Positions 20,880 to 32,249 of a DNA stretch of 64,000 nucleotides are shown here, one piece after another. This stretch comes from Halichondria panicea (lineage: Eukaryota; Porifera; Demospongiae; Suberitida; Halichondriidae): contig NC_087386.1 of NCBI RefSeq assembly GCF_963675165.1, positions 3,412,169 to 3,476,168 of the forward strand. The letters run 5' to 3'. The notes beneath the pieces were generated by a model. The model did no database searches, had not been told where the DNA came from, and worked only from the letters and a program-made list of their open reading frames with translations. Each line of letters starts with the position of its first letter. Within the stretch, counting starts at the first letter, position 1. A program made the position numbers and the translations under genes.

Positions 20880-21885
20880 AGGGCAAGCTGGAAGAGTTGG
20901 GACACGAACCAAGGAAGTGAGGCTGAAGACTCCATTGAGCTGATGAATGCTGAAGGAGTGTTTCTGCAGATAGAAGTCCCTGCTGAAGAGGATCCTGCCG
21001 AAGAGGATGGACGCGAAGGAGAGGTGAGTGAACTTAAGATACGGCTTGCTAAAGCCAACACTAAAGCCAACACTAGGGTGAAGGAACTGTGGGGCCAGCA
21101 ATGTGCCGAGTTTGATGAACACTTAGCCGAAGCAGAGGCTAAGATTGAGGCTGCTGGTACAGGCAGTCCCCTAGCATAACCGGAGAAAGAGAAAAAGAAT
21201 CCCCCACTATATCCCCCAACTGTATCGGACATATTTACTCGTAGAAGTAATGCCCCACCAGTGGAACCATTTACTGGGGCCATTAGGTTTGACGACTGGC
21301 TCCCTTCGCTAAGAACGTGCAGCCACGTGGAATGAATGGGCGGAAGGCGACCGCCTACTCCAGTTGGCAGGCCACTTACGAAGTAGAGCCCTGCAGGAGT
21401 GGGAGCTAAGAGTGGGAGCTAATCAATCACTTTGAAGTGTAGACTGGATCCAGGATCCAGGGAGTAAAACCCTAGCAGCACAGGATTTTCGCCACACGGT
21501 CCAGTCAGAAACAGAAAGTGTCGGAGACAGACTAGAACGGATTTTCCGCATAGCTTATGAGCGGGATGGTATCAATGCAGAGGCCAGAGATGCCCCTTTG
21601 TACGGTCAACTACATGAGGGGTTGCGTTATGAAATAATGAGAGCACCAGGCGTATCTGGCGTTGACTCCTACTCAGCCTTATGCATTGCAGCAAAGAGTG
21701 AGGAGCGTAGGCTCCAGGAATTGAGGAAGAGGCAACAGTATCAGAAGCCACCCCCCAAGGCTAGATTTACCAACACCCTCAATGAGAATGGTAAGAGCGA
21801 TAAGCGTACCTGTTTTGTATGTGATCAACCCGGTCAGGCTGATAAGATCCCTAGAACCTATGACCAGAGAACCTTCTCATTGGTC
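20880..21885 (+). pseudogene. gypsy 2 gag
   Basis: An acidic, helical N-terminal part (20943-21179, starting MNAEGVFLQIEVPAEEDPAE) is followed in other frames by EPFTGAIRFDDWL, EWAEGDRLLQLAGHLR and DRLERIFRIAYERDG. It ends near a single zinc knuckle, CFVCDQPGQAD (21810-21850), where the His and last Cys are missing. The W..RL..L..HL..RA..EW pattern is typical of gag in metazoan gypsy elements. Perfect adjacent duplications (CTAAAGCCAACA, in frame, near 21050; AGAGTGGGAGCTA near 21400) lie inside. Confidence 0.65.
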
Positions 21886-23625
21886 TAGATCTAGACATAG
21901 AGTTTGCGGGAAAGAGCATGAACACCCCAGTGTACGTTAGGAAGGAAGCACAAGACCAGCTTCTCCTTTCTGAAGGTCTTATCACCTACCATGCAAGAGT
22001 AGAGCCTTTTCAACTACTTAAGGACCCCCACGGTAGCAGTACTGACGAGAGAGTAGCCATTGTTAGAGTACACCTAGTACAGTCAGTCAATATGCTGCCA
22101 CACCAGAGCCTTGTTGTTCCGGTCCTGTTGTTCCGGTCCAGACGGATGCACATTACGGTAGTGAAGATGTGTTACTGGTAGAGTCCTCTAATGAGCTCAG
22201 AGAAACCACTGGAGTTCATGTAGAAGACGCCCTAATCAACACTTCCTGCGACGGTTTAGCCTATCTTATTCTGTCTAATCCTAGTGGTGTATCTTGTCAG
22301 ATAGAGGTGACTCTTGGAGTCGTACAGTAAGTTGCGCTGGTTGACCCAGACATGGAGAAACTGGATGGCCCCTCTGTAAGCGGGTCACCATCCAGCAGAA
22401 CACGACAACGCTGGCCCGAGGAAGCAGAAACTATTAGCTAACATAAAGAACCTGAATGAGCAACAGTCGACTACATTCCTGACCCAACATCATGATGTCT
22501 TTAGCTTAGAAGATGGGGGAAAGAGGCGAGACCAGTCTGACCGAGATGACAATCCAGACTCCCCACCACAGAGAGTACCAGCACGGAGGATGCCATTAGC
22601 ATGTGAGATATGCAGAAGACAGGGGTAGTACGTCCATCAGCCAGTGCATGGTCAAGCCCGGTAGTAATGGTCAAAAAAGGGACGCAGGTGTAGACTACCG
22701 TGCACTAAACGCAGTAACAAAAGCAGACACCTTTCCACTCCCTCGCATTGACGACCTGCTGGACCAGTTGGGCAACGCCAGCGGATATTGGCTCTCCCAG
22801 AGCTCCCGAGAGAAGACAGCCTTCGCTGTCCGCTATTTGAGTTCCAAGTGATGCTCCTCACGAATGCCCCAGCGGTCTTCCAAAGGCAAGTACTGGCAGG
22901 ATTAAATCCCGAGCAAGGCCCTGATTTGATCACTTAGATCACTTGCAACAGGTGTTAGGGCGCATTAGGAATGCCGGGCTGAATCTAAAGCCCAGCAAGT
23001 GCCATTTCATTGCTAAGGAAGTCTGGGGCACCGCCTGACTCCTGAGGGGGACTAAAGTGTCTGCTGTGAAGGAATTCCCCTCAACCAACAAATTTAAAGG
23101 GGGTTCGCCAATTTCTTGGACTAAGTTCATTTTATCGGAGGTTCATTAGAGGCTTTGCAACAGCCCTTGCATCAATTAACAAGGAAAGGGAGTACACTTT
23201 AGATGGGGTTCAGAGTGCCAGCAGGCGTTTGCGATGTTGAAAGATCTACTCACATCTGCTCCAGTGCTGACTTACCCACGAGTGGAGGATCCATTCATTC
23301 TCGAAACGGATGCAAGTATTCTTGGTCTAGGGGCTATTCTATCCCAGTGCTGGCCAAACCCACCCTTTAACGTATGCCAGTCGCTCACTCAACCAAGCAG
23401 AGCGAAATTATGGAATCACGGACTCTCGCAGTAGTGTGGTCATTTTAGAGCTTATCTTTACCGGAACAAAGTCACTCTGCGGTTAAGGCAGTGTTGAAGG
23501 CACCTAATCCCTCCGGGAAACATGCCAGGTGGTGGACCCGGGTGTATGGGTCGGGGATTCAAGAAGTAGATAGTGTGTACCAGCAATGTGCGAATGCAGA
23601 TGCATTATCTAGAATGACCCTGTGG
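21885..23625 (+). pseudogene. gypsy 2 reverse transcriptase / RNase H remnants
   Basis: Scattered RT signatures: VDYRALNAVTKADTFPLPRI and DDLLDQLGNA (22685-22790). SREKTAFAV and then TNAPAVFQR follow. The residues between (including most of the palm with the LDL...YW segment) are partly deleted and no YxDD box is visible. Later LGRIRNAGLNLKPSKCHFIA and LGLSSFYRRFIRGFA mark the connection, and LTYPRVEDPFILETDAS (23265-23320) marks RNase H. At least five frame changes are needed. Confidence 0.7.
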
Positions 23626-25140
23626 TAACCAAGGTGACTGCTACGGAATTACAGAAGTACGGAACGATCCCAGAGCTTCTGACAGCAGATCCAGAATTTT
23701 CTGGAGTAGCGTCATCATTCGGCAGTGAACAACGGAAGGACTCTAACGAGCCTTGCAAGCACCGTTGTTTGCCGTCGTTGAGGACGTCCTGTATCACCCA
23801 GAAGAATCGTGGTGCCAAAACACATGACAAAGGGTTTGTTGGACAAGACGGAGGCCACTTCTCGGGTCAAAGATTGCATAACACCCTCTCCAAGAATTGG
23901 TGGTGGGAAGGTATGTACACAGATGCAATGACCCGGAATGCCTCACAGTGAAGGGAAGTGAAAGACATCAGCCACCACCCTTACGTCCGATTCAGGTTTG
24001 CAGGCCGTCGACGTCATGGACCTACCGAAGACAAGTAACGGCAACAAACACGTATTAGTATTCCAGGATTACTTCACAAAGTGGCCCATGGTTTATGCAA
24101 TACCAGACGAGAAAGCCCATCGAATCGTGGATATTTTGGTCAAGGAGATTGCGCCTACCGTAGGAGTGCCAGAATGCGGATAGGGGTACAAACCTCCTGT
24201 CTCACCTCATGATGGATGTGTGTAAAGCGCTCGGTATAACCAAGCTGAACACGACAGCCCTCAATGCGACGGACTGGTCGTCAAATCTATGTTGCGGAAA
24301 CATGCCTCTCGTTATGGAAAGGAGTGGGATCGTCATCTGTATGGGCCTCTCTGGGCATATAGAAATACGCCACATGAAAGTACGGGCGAGAAGCCATCGT
24401 TTCTTTGTATGGTGCGTTCCCCAGTAGAAGCTGAGTTGTTAGCCCCTGAGCCTCACCTCCCATACTCGGTGGCAGGGAACAACGACTTCAAGACATTTGG
24501 CGGAAGAGATGATGCGTAAGGCCCAGCACCGATATAAAACTCAGTTCGACAAGAAAGCTCGTCAACGTCACTATCGAGTCGGAGATTGGGTTATGGTGAA
24601 ATTCCCTCAAGAAGAACAAGGCAAGCTGAGAAAGTTATCTCATCTGCCCTATCGCGGGTCTGTTTCTAAGGTGTATCACCCCCAAGAACCAAGTGCATCA
24701 AGAGAGAATTTGTTTCTGTCCACCTGAACTACCTGCCGGATATTTTGGGTACGGTACTCGTCGCCATGCCATTGGTAGACCCCCGAAATGGTTGTTACAG
24801 AAGGGCACTGTCCCAGACGAAGACTCTGCTGAATCCCTTGGTGACCCAGAAAACTCTGCTGAATCCCTGAATCCCTTGGTGACCCAGGCGAAGTGCCTGC
24901 TGAATCCCTTGGTGACCCAGAAAACTCTGCTGAATCCCTTGGTGACCCAGAAGACTCTGCTGAATCCCTTGGTGACCCAGGCAAATGAATCCCTGGGCCC
25001 CTCGGTGAAGTGCTTGCTGAATCCGTTTTCAGCCGTTCTAGGTGACCAGACTGAGCCAGCTGCGGACCAATTACGACCTCGCACTGACGGTCGCTACTCC
25101 CTACGGGAACGAGTACGAGCCCCGGAACGACTGATTTGCT
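23625..25140 (+). pseudogene. gypsy 2 integrase with repeat-expanded C-terminus
   Basis: The integrase core is recognisable from AVDVMDLPKTSNGNKHVLVF (catalytic Asp, about 24000), FTKWPMVYAIPDEKA, GITKLNTTA, and WDRHLYGPLWAYRNTPHEST in other frames. The end of the protein has MRKAQHRYKTQFDKKARQRH and YRVGDWVMVKFPQEE, the usual gypsy tail. It then runs into a 30-bp repeat array (24826-24990) and finishes with RYSLRERVRAPERLIC. Frame changes around the middle Asp and the Glu break the core. Confidence 0.7.
24820..24995 (+). repeat. Coding minisatellite, 30-bp unit
   Basis: Unit AAAACTCTGCTGAATCCCTTGGTGACCCAG, about five copies with variants. In the starting frame it encodes ten-residue repeats of the type ESLGDPENSA. 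An extra TGAATCCC duplication inside the second unit shifts the rest into the reading LNPLVTQ. Confidence 0.8.
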
Positions 25141-25161
25141 GAAGCTCGGGTCGATCTTCTC

Positions 25162-25179
25162 GTGGGGGGAGGGGAGGAG
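25162..25179 (+). other. Polypurine tract of gypsy 2
   Basis: GTGGGGGGAGGGGAGGAG sits directly before the 3' LTR, the expected plus-strand primer. Confidence 0.8.
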
Positions 25180-25338
25180 TGATGTAACGATGAACGCTAT
25201 AGTAATAGTACTTTGTTATTAGGTACACCCGCTTAGTGTGGGTGTACATAGTTGACTTCCTATTAAAATGTTGTGCGCATGCGTCTTGCCATGTGGGAAA
25301 TGGACATTAATGATCAAGAGTGATTGAGCTATTTAACA
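25180..25338 (+). repeat. 3' LTR of gypsy 2
   Basis: TGATGTAACGATGAACGCTA ... CTATTTAACA, 159 bp, matching the 5' LTR with two small length differences. Confidence 0.85.
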
Positions 25339-25414
25339 AGTATCATTAACTTACGTGGAATTATAAATTAGGCTTTAGCCGACATATGTCGGTTTGCGGA
25401 CTTCTGTGCACGCG

Positions 25415-25465
25415 CGCTGTAGGTACCAGCACATGCACATGGTATATTTAATATCTTGCCCTCAC
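25415..25465. repeat. Dispersed repeat, copy 1
   Basis: CGCTGTAGGTACCAGCACATGCACATGGTATATTTAATATCTTGCC recurs almost exactly at 36122-36169. No TIR or coding content is seen around either copy. Confidence 0.6.
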
Positions 25466-27890
25466 ATGGCCAACACTGCTCGTACACACAGGGCAATCAT
25501 GGGGCAATCATCACCATGCCAGTCCATGTAGCAATCACAGTTTACCATCACTGGCCTCTTCTTGTGTGTGTGTGATATGTGTGTGATATATTATGTTGTT
25601 GCATGGGTGGCAGTATGTTTTAGGGTGAATTAAATCTGATACATCTATTCCAAACACCTCCAGGAGGTCGTCGTGCCTGTCAGAGCAGACATATCTCCGA
25701 CCTGAGGGGCCTTTAAGAGAGATCCACAAACCACTGCAAAGTGCCTCAAGATGTTCTTGACTCATTCCAAATTGTCTGTTTTTGTTCATTATATATCAAT
25801 GTGCTATCAATGTGCATGTGTAAATATCGTACATTTGTGTCATGTTTCAGACCTATTGTTGCTGCCAAAAAATTTTGTTCAATACCTGTTGTTGTCGAAA
25901 CTGTTGCAAATTCCACTTCAAAAAAACACTCTGGTAGTCAGTAGTAGCTATCAAAACATCCACTTACAACTTGTAGTTGATACCTTTAACAGGTGCAGTG
26001 TAGTTTCTAGCTGCGCACGCGCAGTGTTGTTATGCGCATTTAGTGTCATAGGTGGGCGTGGCTGAACACAAAATCTCCTTTCTTCAGCTCAGCTCTCCAT
26101 TCAGCTCTCCATTCTCTCACTTCAGGTATGCTATTTATGCTAGACGTATACTCATAATTATAACTCTTCAATGAATATGACTTCAATGAATAACAAACAA
26201 GTGGTATGGGTATAAGTTTGCACAAAACAGGAAATAAAATTGTTCAAAAACCACACCCACTTTTCAATATTTCATTGAATTGCAGTCCGTTCTAATTACA
26301 AACTGGTCTTGAAACAGCGGTGTCCGACATCCACAAAATGTTATCAATACACAGCAAAAATCCAGAGCACCTTCCCCTAACTCCTAAGTCATCCGATTAA
26401 GTTGTGTAAGTATGTTACGGGTGTGGGTAGCAGGACCAATCTTGACAATAAGTACGACGGGGCTGATTCAAAATATATACTCTAGTGTTGGTACACAAGG
26501 TTTTGGGACACAACATACCAAGTACGGTTAAGAGTGCGCTGTGCTGTTGCCATGTTATGATATTGCACGTCGTACCTGTCAAACCTACTAATAATAATAC
26601 ACATTGATCATGATCAAGGGAAAAGTTATAAGTTTCAATACTCGTTTCTCTTCTGAAAAGGCAAAGGCATTCCAAGTAGCGCACGCTGTCAATGACAATG
26701 CGCGGCTGTGAAAAACTTCATCATAAACAAACTACAATTCTGTAAAGGATCAATTTAGCTGCCTCCTTGTAGCTGCCTCCTTGTAGACATGTTATGCAGC
26801 TAAGTATGCTGGTATAATAATGAAACGAAACATATTCTGTTCATATTCAGTAAATTCCAGGGAGCACGTGAGTTTCAGTGTGACAATTGCGGAAGGCGTC
26901 AGTGCCGATACATTGTCGAGTTTGTTCAGTATTATGTTTTATTTTTACTCATACACGTGTGCTGGAGTCCACTTCAGCCGGCTTGTACATTTGGAGTTTT
27001 TATTGCATTCAAATCCCATGATTACAGTATAGCTAGCAGTTAGGGTTAGGGTGGGAGTCGATGCAACAAATTATAGCTAATCTTAAGAACTGCACATGAT
27101 GCATCCACACAGCTAGAGCACCTAATAATAAAAATGATCATGTGAGTGAGTAGGCGGAAACCATGGTTACCGTGGGGGCGGAGCTTCGAATTCGCCAAGT
27201 CAGCAATAATTAAAGGTCCCAGTTAAAGGTCCCAGTCCTTAATGTAGTACGTACGTGGGTTGATATGGGCAAGCTGGCATGACCGGTGACACGACAACCG
27301 ATGACACGACAACCGGTGACACGACAATCCCCAAAATTAGTCGCACTTCTTCACTTCACTCGTAGACAAAACAATTTCTGAAATCGAAAAATTTGAATGT
27401 GGAATTTGAAAATATGGAATTTTGATCACTACTGCATTAAAACATGCAGTCCCATAGTATAAGCAGTGCAGTAATAATACTATACTGTACACACACATAA
27501 AGTGGGGTGGCTGCAATGTTTAGCTTGTGAACTTTTGAGCTAGCTTAACTACAGCAGCCAGCTAACTGTAAATCAACTCAAATTCCAGCCTCTTTGAATA
27601 CAAAGTTGGGGGGGGGCGTGGCCAGACTACTATGAGCTTTTTGCAAAAAATCTTCCTACGGTCGGTGAATGGATCTTTTGCGACCCAGAGCATTACATAG
27701 TGCCAGTACGCGAGTAGATTTATCAACTATGGAGACAGCAGCACAGAACAAGGACAGGAAACACTGACATCAAGGTACAATGTGAGCTACATTTATACAT
27801 AAATGTTCTTTAGTTGTTAAGGTTACGATGCAGTGTTCGCCCACGCATTGATTATTATTGACTGTGTACACTAGTCGTCATTTTATATGG
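25466..27890. other. No gene seen
   Basis: No coding exon could be supported. A short tandem block ACACGACAACCGRTG lies at about 27280-27325, a G-run (GGGGGGG) at about 27609, and several perfect 11-14-bp tandem pairs at about 25795, 26085, 26760 and 27210. Confidence 0.4.
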
Positions 27891-27898
27891 CTAGATAT

Positions 27899-28955
27899 TG
27901 CATGCTCTTTGCATTATCTCGTCGCTATCTCCGTTTTGCTGACAACACAACGCTCCCAACTCCCGGCACCACGATCGCTTGACAAAAGTACGTCCCATCA
28001 TCAACAAAGTCAATGAGCGCTGTTCGGCAGCGTACTCGTTAGACCGGGACGTGGCTGTTGATGAGGCAATGATTAAGTTCCAGGGAAGATCGTCACTCAA
28101 GCAGTCAACAAGCCTGTGAAGAAGGTATGGGTGTTAGCTGATAGCAAGTATGGCTACTTCCACACCATGCAAGTCTACACTGGAAGGCAGGGCACACCAG
28201 AAAAACATCTAGGCATGTCAAAGACCTCACTACTTCGCTGAAGGGACCACGTGTACTTCGATAACTATAACTAAACTATAACTATTTCACCTCACTAAAC
28301 CTCCTCAAAGACTTGATGGGATCTATGCTTGTGGAACAACTCGCAGCGACCATGTTGGTTTCCCTGTAGATCTTAAGGATCCAAGCCTGCCTGACAGGTA
28401 TATAAATGATAATTCTATTACTTTAGCTTACCTTTTTCAGAGGAGATTATTTGATGAGGATAATAAGTGTAATGTCCACGGCCTCTGCGAGGAGAGAAGA
28501 TCGCTGTACCATGCCCTCAGTGCTACAATCGGTTGATGGGTGGCGTTGATAGAGGAGACCAGATGAGGGGGTACCCTACAAAATTTCATAAATTTTACAT
28601 GTATATCTATTCATTTCTGATGGATGTATGTGTAACCAATAGCTATCTCAACTCACCCTTAAACAAGAGCAAAACAAGCCTCTCTTTTCGCCTTCGGCTG
28701 GCAGAGGAGCTGATCGGAAGCTAGGTGGGGACATATACTACAGCGAAGACGCTACCCATAGCCCACTTCCCCTTGCATCACCAGGAAGGATGTAGAGGGC
28801 GCTGTCATCTATGTAAATCTATAAAAGCACTCACTATGGTTTTGCCAGGCATGCCAGAAATGGTTCTGTCACACAGGAGACAGTTCTACAGACTGCTTTA
28901 TGACATGGCACAAGAGAGCAGTCACAAGCTTTTAATTATAGACTCTAGTTGCTAA
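27899..28955 (+). pseudogene. piggyBac-like transposase
   Basis: A decayed DDE_Tnp_1_7 transposase in several frames. Blocks in order: CMLFALSRRYLRFADNT (27899), then TKVRPIINKVNERCSAAYSL, DRDVAVDEAMIKFQGRSSLK (about 28045, with the Asp-Glu of the first catalytic motif), and GIYACGTTRSDHVGFPVDLK (about 28318-28380). At 28533 comes MMGGVDRGDQMRGY, corresponding to the NKYMGGVDxxDQ motif. The Cys-rich tail is partly kept (GRCHLCKSIKA) but lacks most of its later cysteines. Small introns or indels separate blocks. TIRs with TTAA target sites were not found. Confidence 0.75.
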
Positions 28956-29039
28956 TTATATGTTTATGATAAAGGCTGTGCTTACAGACACAGGTACTAT
29001 CTACGGCGAGTAAGCGCAGTAAATCATCTTACAGAAAGC

Positions 29040-29840
29040 ACGATAGTTATATGCACACAAAGCTTACCTTGTCCTTCGCTGACTGTTCCGAAACTTAGGA
29101 GATACTGGCTAGTTTACTACGAAGTTGCCCAGAGAACTGGTACTGTTTCCAAGGTATGAACCTTCTTTGCTAGAGGCGAGAAAGGAAAAGCATTTGAATA
29201 TCAAACCGTGTTACAGTACACTCCTAATCTCAGCTGCTACGCAAGCTTATTTCACAAACTAGGAGCCTATCCACATAGTTGGATAAGTAGTACATCAGCT
29301 TGTAAAGGCTACAAGTACGATCTTTACACGCTTACCTCTGACTTCGCTGTGGCCTCAGCTGGTTGACTGTTCCATTGGAAACCAAGAGATCCTGACTGAG
29401 TAACTGGCGTAGACTAGTTTGATAGAAAGTTTCCTAAAGAAAACGGTTGTAGTTTCTAAGTTATGCATCTTTCTTTGACAGAGGCAAATGCTGAACAAAA
29501 AGATAAAATTGAATATCTAACCGTGTAGGCTACACTCTAAAAAGGGTCTGTAAACATATTCAGCTACTACTAAAGTACACTCTCCACATACTAACGCAGG
29601 TATCTAAGCATAGTACATCAGCTAAGAACGCTTATAAAGGCTACAACTTACCTCTAAAATGATCCTTCGCTGTGGCCTTGGCTGAATCCAGGAGATCCTG
29701 ATAGAGTAGCTACAAAGTTGCCCAAGAAAACTGCTACGGTTTCGAAGCTACGCAGCTTTTTTTGCTAAGGGCGAAGCTTAGCAAAGTACTGCTAAGGGCG
29801 AAGTACTTTAAAAAATGGTTCCGCGGTGGGCGGTACTACG
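29040..29840. repeat. Three diverged tandem units of about 310 bp
   Basis: Units start near 29040, 29330 and 29640. Each contains CTTACCT, then (A/G)TCCTTCGCTG, then GAAGTTGCCCA(G/A)(A/G)(G/A)AACTG, then CTACG or equivalent before a CTTTCTTTG block. The reverse complement of the CTTACCT part looks like a splice donor (AGGTAAG), so the array could be a duplicated exon on the minus strand, but no protein family is recognisable. Confidence 0.55.
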
Positions 29841-31480
29841 TATGAAATCATAACCGCACGAGAATTATACTGCAACATCACAGACGCTTCTTAATTTTCT
29901 TATTGGTGAAAGAAATCTTAGAAATACCACGACGTGGACAGAAGGACGTGTAAAGGTCGTGCTATTGAGCTTTAACTTTCCACCAACATTTAGTAAAAAT
30001 TGCTAATACTTGTGCTGGCTCAATGTCTCAAAATTATGCTACTTGATCTTAGCTAATTAAGGTCACTAATTGGATTTTCTCTTGCAGACTCCTAGTTTTT
30101 AGTGGTCAAATTTTATTTTCGCCAGTTTTAAAGTCAGTCCTCTTGTAAGCGCAGTCCTCTTGTAAGCGGTTTGTTCTCGAGGACAACGCACAGCTATAGC
30201 TTTGCTTTTGAGCAAAATTGGCAAAAAAAAAATTTGACCCCCCTGCAAAAACTTACAGACACTAAAAACTATGGTTGGTGTGTGTGTATGCTTAAACGTG
30301 TATGCTTAAACCTGTAATACCTGTATAGAGCGACATTTTTGAGGCATTTACATTTTGTGGAATGGCAGCATAATACGGAATCTAAACTTACAGAATAATT
30401 ATGTCAACAAAATGTTTAAGCGGATAGATGCGTTCTGTGGAAACAAAAAGTTGTAGATGTAAGTTGTAGATGAGGCGGTATTGAGATCATAATTATTTGA
30501 ACAGTAACAGTAGCTTTATTATGGACGGTACGGTACTGTAACTAACAAATGTTTTCCCCGTTTCATCATGCCTTGAGCATGTTAGTTGTAAGAAGTACTC
30601 CTGACAATCAAAATAGTTGATAATTATATACAGTGTCTATACACAGTGACACTGCATAATTAAACAATGAGTTAATGAAACACCTGCCAGCCTGAGTACT
30701 GATGCAAAGTATTAATTGCATATTAATTGTTATTACAAATTGTAACATCATAAATCATTCAAAATGAGTCATGAGTCATTAATTATGAGGTGTGGTTTCC
30801 AGTCGCAGAACATTGATTTCTGGCGCAGCCCCCCCTTTCTCAAATTTCCCTGTCGGTGCCTAGCTTGATCTACTCTGAGTCTTGAAGGCTCACTAATAAC
30901 TGGCCTAATGCACAAAGAATACATACATGTACCTAGTAAATAATTGGATCTAGTATAAGTAGATCATGATTCATATGAGTCATGTTACATACCTAGTGAA
31001 TTTGGATCAGTTTTTCAGTTTTGCATTTCAAACTCACAACAGTTCCATTTCTCAAAAACAACTCTCTGTCATGTGAATGCCTAGGCATATACTGATGGAC
31101 CAAAAAATGTGACACGCTCACAATTTCAATTTATGTACAACATATTTGCAATAGTTTTTGTTGGCTCTTCCATATCCATATCCATGACTTTGGCTCAAGA
31201 GTGTGCTCTTTATAAAACACATAAAACACACAAACCACACGAACACACACACACACAAACCTTTTTTGGCACCAGTCATTGGAGCACCACAGTCATTGGA
31301 GACTAAAGGCAAACTTTATGTATACCAGAATACCTTTTAGACTGCTTGAATTCTGTCTTTAATACTTTTTAATACTTATATCTCACAGACTAGACTACTG
31401 ACTGACCCACTGTTTCATTAGCGACTGACTATTGCGTAAAGCGAAAAATCCATGCTGTTGTGTGTAAATGCTACAATACC
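29841..31480. other. No gene; MITE fragments
   Basis: A degraded MITE-A-like piece (CTGTATAGAGCGACATTTTTGA) lies near 30320-30375. A hAT-like end fragment (TTTCTGGCGCAGCCCCCCCTTTCTCAAA) lies near 30810-30840. A perfect 17-bp tandem pair is at 30135-30168. Confidence 0.4.
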
Positions 31481-32235
31481 CGATCCATGTCTCAGACTGT
31501 TGTAAGTAGAGCTAAGAACACAGACTGCAACGTAGAACGTCTCAAGCTAGAGATAATGCCTCAGAGATAATGCCTCAGATTCTTGTACGTAGAACTGCAC
31601 ACACGTCTCAAGCTAGAGCAAAAACTAAGGATGCTGCACACACGTCTCAAGCTAGAGCCCCAAGCCTCAAAGTATTGTACGTAGAACTAAGAACACTGCA
31701 CACACGTAGAGCTAATGAGACGGATGACGCTGTCTCACGCTAGAGCTAATGAGACCGAACCTCAGATTGCTGTACGTAAAAATGCTAATAAGCAATCTAC
31801 ATCTCGTAAGAGGAGTAACGAAACTCAGCAAGAAATTGTTGAGCGGAAAAAAAATAGACATACAATGTCTACTGTATGTCTACTGTCAGACATTGTACAA
31901 AAACAATGGTCTTGCTTTTGTCTGTACTAGCTGCCACAGAATGTACATACTACACTAAAGCTGACCCCAACCTACTCGAAAAGCTTTCTAAGTCGATGGG
32001 AACATGTGATGGTTTTAGAGGTATCATGCCGTGAGCGTAGGTTAATTGCATTGCGTGTACCGTTTACCAGATGGTAGCACTCAGCACTCCCACTCAGCAC
32101 TCCCAACTGGAAAGTATACGTAACCATCAAAAGTAGACATTGTGTGCGATATCCTGTACGACTATGTATCCCCAGAGAGATTGAGTAATGCTCTGATGAC
32201 CAAGAGCTGGTGATGAGCATGTTAGAGCAAGACAA
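31480..32235 (+). pseudogene. Helitron-type N-terminal remnant (repeats plus DUF6570)
   Basis: The first part (31480-31860) is a coding repeat of about 60-75 bp, giving repeats such as RANETEPQIAVRKNANKQS followed by TSRKRSNETQQEIVERKK, as in the N-terminal arrays of animal Helitron-type proteins. It continues NGLAFVCTSCHRMY (31905), the CxxCxR zinc element. Then come LLEKLSKSMGTCDGF, RERRLIALRVPF (32030) and YDYVSPERLSNALM (32156-32200), the DUF6570 landmarks. Frame changes occur, two of them at perfect tandem duplications (31550-31580 and 32081-32110). No Rep or helicase domain follows, so this is a fragment. Confidence 0.6.
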
Positions 32236-32249
32236 GCCTAGTCACACCA

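Larger units (their letters stand above)
20536..25338 (+). mobile_element. Ty3/gypsy LTR retrotransposon 2
   Basis: Complete outline with both LTRs, a candidate primer site, gag, pol remnants and a strong purine tract. LTRs are 143 bp (5') and 159 bp (3') and nearly identical apart from 10-bp and 6-bp gaps and a few substitutions. Pol is fragmented and internally deleted, so the copy is not autonomous. It is not closely related to the first gypsy element (different LTRs and different gag). A clear target duplication was not found. Confidence 0.85.

Noticed and set aside
20858-21283. 141-residue minus-strand frame opposite gag
   Set aside because: It is the antisense shadow of the acidic gag N-terminus of gypsy 2.
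24820-24995. CRISPR-like regular repeats
   Set aside because: Units are contiguous with no unique spacers, and the context is a eukaryotic retrotransposon.
24676-25084. Minus-strand frames rich in GSPRDSAE repeats
   Set aside because: They are antisense reading of the 30-bp minisatellite inside gypsy 2.
27040-27055. TTAGGGTTAGGG telomere-like motif
   Set aside because: Only about two units; the same is true of CCCTAACCCTG at 63428. Too short for an interstitial telomere.
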